Shown here: positions 57,157-64,000 of the stretch, piece by piece
How the letters are laid out: each line of letters starts with the position of its first letter
How positions within the stretch are numbered: position 1 is the first letter of the stretch
Source of the DNA: Bacteroidetes bacterium GWF2_40_14
GTDB taxonomy: Bacteria; Bacteroidota; Bacteroidia; Bacteroidales; UBA932
Length of the DNA stretch: 64,000 nt
Assembly (NCBI GenBank): GCA_001769195.1
Contig: MEOK01000038.1
Coordinates: 93,415 to 157,414, forward strand
Direction: 5' to 3'
Notes under the pieces: model-generated
What the model saw: the letters and a program-made list of their open reading frames with translations, nothing else
Databases searched by the model: none
What the model was told of the DNA's origin: nothing
Translations under genes and position numbers: made by a program

Positions 57157-57702
57157 CTAATTATTTACAACAGAAAACTGCTCTCTTATGCGTTTTAACT
57201 GAGTTGCAACACTGGCATCTAAACGGGTATAATTGAGTTCAAATACGAAGCCACCCAAAATGGAGGGTTCTACACTCTTTTTGAGTTCGACAGAACCATT
57301 AAACTTGTCGGTGATGAGATTCTTAATAGAGTCTTCCGTTTGGCGGGTTATTGGAACAGCTGTAACCAGACTGCATATGTTAATATTCTTTTTTTTATTA
57401 TACAGACTTATGAAAACAAGAGAAATTGAATGTAACAGGTCTTCCCGTTTGTTTTCTGTAAGAAGGTCTATAAATTGATCAACTTCTCTTGTGATTATTG
57501 CTCCAGATGCACATCTTATGAGTGCAATCTTATTATCGGTAGAAATAAATGGAGCAGATAAAGATTTTTCAAAATCAGGAACCTCAAAAAAACTAAGGGC
57601 CAACTGTTTCATCTGAGCGTAAACCTCCTGCTCTCTACCCCTTTCAAGGGCATAGGACAACAATGCCTTTGCATACCGGGTGGAAATAATACCTCTGTTC
57701 AT
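57157..57702 (-). CDS. atpH: ATP synthase F1 delta subunit
   Basis: A 181-residue stator subunit. Family features: ISTRYAKALLSYALERGREQEVY at the N-terminus and the C-terminal LGGFVFELNYTRLDASVATQLKRI. It lies 3 bp after atpF and 15 bp before atpA. Confidence 0.95.
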   Translation of the reverse strand: MNRGIISTRYAKALLSYALERGREQEVYAQMKQLALSFFEVPDFEKSLSAPFISTDNKIALIRCASGAIITREVDQFIDLLTENKREDLLHSISLVFISLYNKKKNINICSLVTAVPITRQTEDSIKNLITDKFNGSVELKKSVEPSILGGFVFELNYTRLDASVATQLKRIREQFSVVNN

Positions 57703-57705
57703 TTT

Positions 57706-58206
57706 CTATGACCTTATCTCTGAACTCTCCTCAAGAAATCTGTTAATCAAATCCATCTGAGCAGGAGTGTTGTTCAATTCTGCCCTTACAATCTTTTCTG
57801 CAACATCTACAGACAACATTGCAATCTGAGATCTTATTTTTAGCAAAGATGCATTCCTTTCTTTTTCCATCTCCTTTCTGGCCTCCTCTATTTGTCTTGA
57901 AGTCAGTTCTTTTGCCTCTTTTATGGCGGAATTTATTATAGTTTCTTTAATAAGGTCAGCCTCATGTAATATTTTTTTATGTTCCTCCCTTGCAGAAGAA
58001 ATAATAGAATCACTCTCAGCTTTAAAATTGGCAAGAAGATCATTTGCTGTCCGGGCATCGTCAAGTGACTTCTGGATACTTGCCCTTCGTTCTTCCACAA
58101 TATTTACAATAACGGGAAATCCATACTTAGCCAATATTAAAAATACAAGGCTGAATGAAATTACCATCCAGAACAATAAACCGGCATCGGGTATGAGTAA
58201 TGACAT
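57706..58206 (-). CDS. atpF: ATP synthase F0 b subunit
   Basis: A protein of 166 residues with one N-terminal helix (LIPDAGLLFWMVISFSLVFLI, about 4-26) and a long charged coiled coil (about 40-130). It links the membrane part to F1. The ATG at 58206 gives the usual short N-terminus; an upstream in-frame ATG overlaps atpE. Confidence 0.95.
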   Translation of the reverse strand: MSLLIPDAGLLFWMVISFSLVFLILAKYGFPVIVNIVEERRASIQKSLDDARTANDLLANFKAESDSIISSAREEHKKILHEADLIKETIINSAIKEAKELTSRQIEEARKEMEKERNASLLKIRSQIAMLSVDVAEKIVRAELNNTPAQMDLINRFLEESSEIRS

Positions 58207-58217
58207 GACAAAAAAAA

Positions 58218-58469
58218 TTACAATGCCATGAAACAAACCACAATAGCAAAAAGACATGCCCCCTCTATCAATGCAGAAGCAATGATCATGGACATCCGTA
58301 TGTCATTTGCAGCCTCCGGCTGGCGGGCAATTGCCTCCATCGCAGAGGAACCAATTTTGCCGATACCAATAGCTGCGGCAAGAGCAGCTATCGCAGCACC
58401 GAGTGCTGCACCTAAAGTGCCAATGCCGAAATTTGTTGCGGCTGCTGCTAAAAATGTAAATAGTAACAT
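58218..58469 (-). CDS. atpE: ATP synthase F0 c subunit
   Basis: An 83-residue hairpin of two helices. The first is glycine- and alanine-rich (GTLGAALGAAIAALAAAIGIG), the loop is ARQPE, and the ion-carrying Glu69 sits in SALIEGACLF. The residue after Glu69 is Gly and not Ser or Thr, and no Gln is seen at the sodium-site position in helix 1, so I infer a proton-type rotor. Confidence 0.97.
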   Translation of the reverse strand: MLLFTFLAAAATNFGIGTLGAALGAAIAALAAAIGIGKIGSSAMEAIARQPEAANDIRMSMIIASALIEGACLFAIVVCFMAL

Positions 58470-58500
58470 AGTAGTTGAATATTTTGTTGTTAATATAAAA

Positions 58501-59553
58501 TCAGTATACCTCCTGTTTGTGTTTCTCTACCCTTGAGAGACCAATAAAAACCGCAGAGAGCATTGTAAATACATATGCCTGTATATAGGCTACCAAAATC
58601 TCTACAAAAATCATAAAGACGCTCAATATTACAGACAATAGAGTCATCCCGGAATTAACAGCCGGACCCATTGCTACAGTAACAAATATGAGAGAGGTTA
58701 ATCCGAGTATAATTGCATGTCCAGCCATAATGTTAGCAAATAGACGGATCATAAGAGCAAAAGGTTTTGTAAATAAGGCGAATATTTCAATAACAGGCAA
58801 AAGAGGCAACGGAACCTTCATCCACAATGGAACATCCGGCCATAAGATCTCTTTCCAATACTCCTTTGTTCCAAAAATGTTGACCGCTAAAAAAGTGCAA
58901 AGAGCCAGCCCCATGGTTACGGCAATATTGCCTGTGGTATTTGCTCCACCGGGGAAAAGAGGTATAATACCCATTATGTTATTTGTAAAAATAAAAAAGA
59001 AGGCAGTCAGCAGGTAAGGCGAGTATTTTAAATAATCCTTGCCGATGCATGACTTGATTATGTTGTCGTTGATATCCATTATGAATATTTCCATCGCTCC
59101 TGTAAACCCCCTGGGGGCGTCAACAGGTTTTTTTTTGTACCATTTTGCCACATGGAGTATTATCAGGATAAGAATAATGCTGTTTAATAAAAGCGCAAGT
59201 GCATTTTTTGTGAGAGACAGATCGATTGGTCTTACCTCGTTTCCTGCTGAATTTATTTCTACAACTTTGTCAAGATGTCTCTCTTCCCGTGATATTCTGA
59301 AATACTTGTATGTTTTGCCATTTTCCAGTTCAGAAGAGAGAAAGATATTCAATCCTGTTGTTTTGCTGAATACTATGACAGGTAATGGAACTGTTACATG
59401 AGTATCTCCCCAGGTAGCAATATGCCAACCGTACGAATCTCTTAAATGAGAAAAAACGATTTGCTTGACATCTATCTCTTCTGCAAGTATCGTGGATCTC
59501 CCATATACCATAAGAAAGAGGAGTGACACCAATATTTTAATTTTTCTTTTCAT
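58501..59553 (-). CDS. atpB: ATP synthase F0 a subunit
   Basis: A 350-residue protein, longer than the usual 240-270 because of an N-terminal signal-like helix and a periplasmic segment of about 100 residues (TWGDTHVTVPLPVIVFSKTTG). This extension is known in Bacteroidota. The proton-channel arginine is in FALMIRLFANIMAGH and the last helices read LVAYIQAYVFTMLSAVFIG. It overlaps the upstream membrane-protein gene by 17 bp. Confidence 0.95.
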   Translation of the reverse strand: MKRKIKILVSLLFLMVYGRSTILAEEIDVKQIVFSHLRDSYGWHIATWGDTHVTVPLPVIVFSKTTGLNIFLSSELENGKTYKYFRISREERHLDKVVEINSAGNEVRPIDLSLTKNALALLLNSIILILIILHVAKWYKKKPVDAPRGFTGAMEIFIMDINDNIIKSCIGKDYLKYSPYLLTAFFFIFTNNIMGIIPLFPGGANTTGNIAVTMGLALCTFLAVNIFGTKEYWKEILWPDVPLWMKVPLPLLPVIEIFALFTKPFALMIRLFANIMAGHAIILGLTSLIFVTVAMGPAVNSGMTLLSVILSVFMIFVEILVAYIQAYVFTMLSAVFIGLSRVEKHKQEVY

Positions 59554-59941
59554 CTCTGATTCTCTCTTTCTCGAACTTTAAAAATAGTATAGTTTCAATA
59601 AACAGATAGAAAAAGTAAAACCCGATTGTCGTTATTGAGAACTCATTAGTTAAATCGTTACCGAAGATACTGTATAACAAAATAGCCGACACGGTTATCA
59701 AAAACTTCAGCCCTCTCAGCATCATGTATACATTGATTAATTTTTTAGGGTCTTTTCTTTTATAAAATATAAGCGACCAATTAAGGGCTATTCCCAGCAA
59801 AGTGAAATAACCCGGGATAACAGGATAAAGTACGAAATATTTATCTGGATAAAAATAATATAACACCACACCTACAACTATACCCACTATAACATAAAAA
59901 AACAATAGCGAAACCAGCATATCCCTTTTTACTTTGTGCAT
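59537..59941 (-). CDS. Small membrane protein within the atp operon (AtpI-like position)
   Basis: A protein of 134 residues with four predicted helices (about 6-24, 35-52, 71-91, 98-119) and a charged tail. It occupies the place where AtpI/AtpZ-type helper genes are found, between atpC and atpB. The sequence has no motif I can match to AtpI, so I call it by position only; help with c-ring assembly or Mg2+ supply would be guesswork. I use the ATG at 59941 because an upstream one overlaps atpC. Confidence 0.8.
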   Translation of the reverse strand: MHKVKRDMLVSLLFFYVIVGIVVGVVLYYFYPDKYFVLYPVIPGYFTLLGIALNWSLIFYKRKDPKKLINVYMMLRGLKFLITVSAILLYSIFGNDLTNEFSITTIGFYFFYLFIETILFLKFEKERIRDEKKN

Positions 59942-59952
59942 TTTAATCAGTT

Positions 59953-60192
59953 TTAATCTGTACATATTGTTATTGAGTCATTTCTTATCTTCACAAAACC
60001 TCCGTTAACGCCAATTGTTTCATATGCCTGAGAGTTTTTTATGCGATATTTGATTATGCCCTTTGCCAAGATTGAGATAAGAGGTGCATGCCTTTTGAGT
60101 AAGGTAAAGCTCCCTTTTTCTCCGGGGAGTGTGACAGATTCAATATCACCGTTAAATAATGTACCCTCTGGTTGTAATATAATTAATTTCAT
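59953..60192 (-). CDS. atpC: ATP synthase F1 epsilon subunit, short form
   Basis: A 79-residue protein with only the N-terminal beta-sandwich: MKLIILQPEGTLFNGDIESVTLPGEKGSFTLLKRHAPLIS, then IGVNGGFVKIRNDSITI. The C-terminal helical hairpin that inhibits ATP hydrolysis in E. coli is missing. Short epsilon is usual in Bacteroidota. It follows atpD by 13 bp. Confidence 0.95.
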   Translation of the reverse strand: MKLIILQPEGTLFNGDIESVTLPGEKGSFTLLKRHAPLISILAKGIIKYRIKNSQAYETIGVNGGFVKIRNDSITICTD

Positions 60193-60205
60193 ACTTTATT
60201 CATCG

Positions 60206-61732
<1,527 letters not shown>

Positions 61733-61742
61733 TTATTAGTTC

Positions 61743-61750
61743 CAAATATA
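61743..61750 (-). promoter_or_regulatory. -7 box of the ATP synthase operon
   Basis: TATATTTG on the minus strand, exact TAnnTTTG, 23 bp before the atpD ATG. No convincing -33 TTTG at the right distance. Confidence 0.6.
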
Positions 61751-61772
61751 CAAAAAAATACAAGTTATAAGT

Positions 61773-62150
61773 TTATTGTCGTTTTCTTTTATCAGGATAA
61801 CTTGTAAGGCTTGAGATGGTCATGACAAGACCCATTACAAGGGAGAGAGAGGCAATAATCAAACCGACAACCATAAGAAGGCTGCCGGTTTCTACATCTT
61901 TATATTCTGAAAGAAAGGAAAAAAGGAAGAAGAGACTTAACGCTACACCAATGGCCCCTAACGATGCTCCTGCAAATTTGTTCTGAAACACAAACTGGAT
62001 GAAAACCAGCATTGCAATTACAAGTGCTATATAATTTATTGGTTCGTTTTCTGAATAGGTGTTATAAAACCAAAATATCAGAATTGAAATATAAAAAATA
62101 TAAGGAAGCTGAAAGAGCAGGAACCTTTTAATATTTGAGCAGTTTTTCAT
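61773..62150 (-). CDS. Small membrane protein of unknown function
   Basis: The protein has 125 residues and four predicted helices (about 10-28, 37-54, 61-81, 89-112) with short charged ends. I recognise no family. It has its own promoter and a hairpin immediately before its ATG, and it ends 53 bp before atpD on the same strand, so some readthrough into the atp operon is possible. Confidence 0.72.
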   Translation of the reverse strand: MKNCSNIKRFLLFQLPYIFYISILIFWFYNTYSENEPINYIALVIAMLVFIQFVFQNKFAGASLGAIGVALSLFFLFSFLSEYKDVETGSLLMVVGLIIASLSLVMGLVMTISSLTSYPDKRKRQ

Positions 62151-62175
62151 GTAGATTTTACAGGTAAAATTCTAC
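62151..62175 (-). promoter_or_regulatory. Leader hairpin before the small membrane protein
   Basis: On the minus strand GTAGAATTTTAC and GTAAAATCTAC can pair with one bulged base and a 2-base loop, ending directly at the ATG. It would cover the ribosome-binding region. It could also serve as the terminator of the Hdr-like operon upstream. Confidence 0.5.
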
Positions 62176-62176
62176 A

Positions 62177-62207
62177 CAAATATAAAAGAAATAAATCGAT
62201 TATACAA
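62177..62207 (-). promoter_or_regulatory. Promoter of the small membrane protein gene
   Basis: Minus strand -33 TTG at 62207-62205 and -7 TATATTTG at 62184-62177, spacer 20. Confidence 0.65.
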
Positions 62208-63246
62208 CTGTTAATTTTGCAAAATACATTGCAAACGATCTGTATAAGAAGTGTGTCCATTTGCCAAATGGTACAATAATCAAAGCCCATTGTGCCAAAA
62301 CCGCAAGGTGGAAAAGATACAACCATTTGTTGTTTTCAAGAATGTCAAGGTCAATAAAAAGCCTCACAGCAAAAGCTGTAACACCCATCAGAAGAAGCCA
62401 GATTACAAAGAACCAGTCCGATGGTTGGGAGTGTTTGCTCACCTCTTTGTTTTTCTTAACCCTTCCAAGAACGAAATCGAAGGTAACAACAAAAATCACT
62501 GCGCTTACAACATAACCAAGTACAATTACGAATATACTTTCTGATCCAAACCAATCCAGAAAAACAGTAGTAAAAAGCAAGGTGAGGTATCCAATTACCA
62601 GAATGAAATGTTCAAACCACCTTTTTTGGTTGTCGTCACAGCCAAGTGCCCTCTTTTGGGTAAACATATGGATTAAGAACTCTCCAAGACTTTTTATATA
62701 TTTCATAAAACTGACATTCTTTCCTGGTTTTATTATTGTAAAATACCACATCCTCGCAATATTTGGTATCAGTATAACTGCAAAAACACCAGCAATAGCC
62801 AACATTTCAAACATGTGGCCTGAATGCATGATAACCTCCATGTCAAACTTCTCGTAGGCAGCAAAGACCACAACTCCAATTGCTACAAGAACCATCGCTA
62901 TAATTGTTGCAGTCAATGATTTGTAAAGATACCCCGACAAACCTGTCCAGTCATATTTAGCCATTAGCCAGCGTCTAAGAGACATCATCAGTTCACCGGG
63001 ATTAGCCGTTTGCGGACAATTTGTCGAACATTCCCCACAATAATAGCAAAGCCATGGTTTTAGAGATGCGGCAATCTCCTCCTCATTTCCTGTTTCGCTA
63101 AGACGCACCATAGATCGGGGGAATGAATCCTCTCCTGTAGATAGGGAGCAGACAGCAGTACATGTACCACAATTGTAGCATGAACCGAACTCAGTAGCAC
63201 CATATTTCTTAAGTTCCTTGCCAAATTTTGGATTAATTCTGCTCAT
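62200..63246 (-). CDS. Hdr/Qmo-like iron-sulfur membrane subunit (HdrC-HdrE fusion, QmoC-like)
   Basis: The protein has 348 residues. An HdrC-like N-terminal domain with two 4Fe-4S motifs (CYNCGTCTAVC at 23-33 and CYYCGECSTNCP around 68-79) is fused to about six membrane helices (from about 111 on), as in QmoC and DsrM-like proteins. Such subunits pass electrons between the menaquinone pool and a soluble HdrA-type flavoprotein. The CCG domain of HdrB is not present. It overlaps the 96-residue gene upstream by 14 bp and follows the HdrA-like gene in one operon. Confidence 0.85.
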   Translation of the reverse strand: MSRINPKFGKELKKYGATEFGSCYNCGTCTAVCSLSTGEDSFPRSMVRLSETGNEEEIAASLKPWLCYYCGECSTNCPQTANPGELMMSLRRWLMAKYDWTGLSGYLYKSLTATIIAMVLVAIGVVVFAAYEKFDMEVIMHSGHMFEMLAIAGVFAVILIPNIARMWYFTIIKPGKNVSFMKYIKSLGEFLIHMFTQKRALGCDDNQKRWFEHFILVIGYLTLLFTTVFLDWFGSESIFVIVLGYVVSAVIFVVTFDFVLGRVKKNKEVSKHSQPSDWFFVIWLLLMGVTAFAVRLFIDLDILENNKWLYLFHLAVLAQWALIIVPFGKWTHFLYRSFAMYFAKLTVV

Positions 63247-63523
63247 TTTTCTTTAGTTTATATGTGAAATACTCATCATTATCATCAACTGAACCTACCG
63301 ATACAAATCCAAATTTCACCAAAGACATAACAAGAAACATTGTCTTATCTCTTGGTATTCCTGTTCCTGTACTAAGTTGGGCAATAGTTCTCTCTCCCAG
63401 CCCAAGTTCTGTCAATATAGATTTCTTATCTTTGTTGAACTGTTTCAAATTCTCTTTAACCTCGTCGGAAACCTTTCTCCTGTCGCGAAGTATTTTAACT
63501 GTCATTATTTTTTCTGTAGACAT
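63233..63523 (-). CDS. Small winged-helix-like protein in the Hdr-like operon
   Basis: The protein has 96 residues. A charged N-terminal helix (KILRDRRKVSDEVKENLKQFNKDKKS) precedes a region resembling a winged helix: ILTELGLGERTIAQLSTGTGIPRDKTMFLVMSLVKFG. It has no cysteine motif, so it is not an electron carrier. It lies between the HdrA-like and membrane subunits, 12 bp and an overlap away, and is clearly cotranscribed. A structural or regulatory subunit is possible. I recognise no named family. Confidence 0.72.
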   Translation of the reverse strand: MSTEKIMTVKILRDRRKVSDEVKENLKQFNKDKKSILTELGLGERTIAQLSTGTGIPRDKTMFLVMSLVKFGFVSVGSVDDNDEYFTYKLKKNEQN

Positions 63524-63535
63524 AAACTCTCCTTA

Positions 63536-64000
63536 TTATTTAGCCAGTACATCAATCATACTCTCCATCTCTTTATTGGTAAAAGAAATGAGTTCTATGG
63601 AGTCCGAAGGACAAACAGGAAGACACATTCCGCAACCTTTGCACGTACTTGTATTAATAGTTGCAACACTCTTTCCCCCATCATCAATCATCGAAACAGC
63701 ATTAAACGGACAAGCTTCACTACATGCATTGCACCAGTTGCAGCTCGATTTGTCAACATATGCAATTATTGGTTCTAGTTCAAGTTCTCCTTTGCTCACA
63801 AACGAATGCGATTTTGCTGCTGCAGACATTGCAGAATTAACAGATTCCATTACATTTTTTGGTCCCTGACATGTTCCTGCAATAGTAATCCCGTCAATAA
63901 CGGTCTCAACCGGACGGAGTTTCATGTGAATCTCATTGAAAAATTTGTCTCTGCCTTTAGGTAGTTTGAATAAAGAACCTAAACTTGTATCTTTATCCGG
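63536..64000 (-). CDS. HdrA/QmoB-like flavoprotein, C-terminal part (partial)
   Basis: The frame is open to the right edge; only the last 154 residues are seen. They contain PKGRDKFFNEIHMKLRPVET and the segment ITIAGTCQGPKNVMESVNSA, typical of the FAD domain end of HdrA. A two-cluster ferredoxin domain follows (CNWCNACSEACP and CKGCGMCLPVCP). HdrA-type proteins use FAD and iron-sulfur clusters to split electrons or to reduce quinone-linked partners. It is the upstream gene of the operon with the winged-helix-like and QmoC-like genes. Confidence 0.88.
   Translation of the reverse strand, partial: PDKDTSLGSLFKLPKGRDKFFNEIHMKLRPVETVIDGITIAGTCQGPKNVMESVNSAMSAAAKSHSFVSKGELELEPIIAYVDKSSCNWCNACSEACPFNAVSMIDDGGKSVATINTSTCKGCGMCLPVCPSDSIELISFTNKEMESMIDVLAK

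Noticed and set aside
58501..59553. Possible gene fusion at the long atpB N-terminus
   Set aside because: A signal-like helix and periplasmic extension are usual for Bacteroidota a subunits.

Overview
The window looks like chromosomal DNA from a member of the Bacteroidales (phylum Bacteroidota). Four things support this. The ATP synthase genes run atpD-atpC-(small membrane protein)-atpB-atpE-atpF-atpH-atpA-atpG, the order known from this group. There are phylum-typical proteins: DUF4293, a Porin_10-type barrel, SIMPL, and signal-peptidase-II lipoproteins. At least eighteen gene starts are preceded by the Bacteroidetes -7 box TAnnTTTG, several with a TTTG or TTG about 18-22 bases upstream. Shine-Dalgarno sequences are weak. 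The family or genus cannot be fixed from this sequence. I see no rRNA, tRNA, CRISPR array or intact insertion sequence.

Layout. 0-1.2 kb: start of a type I restriction-modification locus (half-size hsdS, then hsdM running off the left edge). 1.2-5.1 kb: secreted M14 peptidase divergent from a lipoprotein serpin, a small lipoprotein, and an array of seventeen 8-bp units. 5.1-15.6 kb: enolase and a SIMPL protein; then, on the other strand, a cell-wall amidase, uvrB, a RelA/SpoT homologue and uvrA, tightly packed. 15.6-22.9 kb: M28 peptidase, mtgA with a TPR protein, DUF4293, a nucleoside phosphorylase with a SirB1-like protein, and an FtsX/LolE-type permease. 22.9-31.2 kb: a long leftward block, pncB-pncA (NAD salvage), ROK kinase, MFS transporter, SIS-domain protein, porin and MltF-like transglycosylase. 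31.2-38.7 kb: an orphan histidine-kinase ATPase domain, a barrel/RND/LolA-like export module, a membrane-anchored AraC regulator and nhaD. 38.7-40.5 kb: small outer-membrane barrel and a secreted serine hydrolase. 40.5-43.7 kb: a toxin/defence pocket holding an AbiE-type toxin-antitoxin pair and a BRO-N/Fic fusion, bounded by copies of a structured repeat. 43.7-54.7 kb: dnaK; panB and rluA; photolyase, nadD, gmk and creatininase; class II aldolase; marR and a P-type ATPase. 54.7-61.7 kb: the ATP synthase operon. 61.8-64 kb: a small membrane protein and the 3' part of an Hdr/Qmo-like iron-sulfur operon that continues past the right edge.

Working together. Central energy and housekeeping functions dominate: glycolysis (eno, fba), ATP synthase, an Hdr/Qmo-like quinone or disulfide module, NAD supply (pncB, pncA, nadD), nucleotide excision repair plus photolyase, and envelope turnover (amidase, MtgA, MltF-like). 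The accessory parts are the restriction-modification locus at the left edge and the 40.5-43.7 kb pocket. In that pocket two toxin modules lie between copies of a 122-bp element that folds into a long stem carrying two inner hairpins. I judge this repeat-bracketed toxin pocket the best candidate for something undescribed.

No gap without a gene exceeds 300 bases. The two largest are 42330-42600 (AbiE promoter, a 16-bp inverted repeat and repeat copy 1) and 43477-43750 (Fic promoter, repeat copy 2 and the dnaK terminator).
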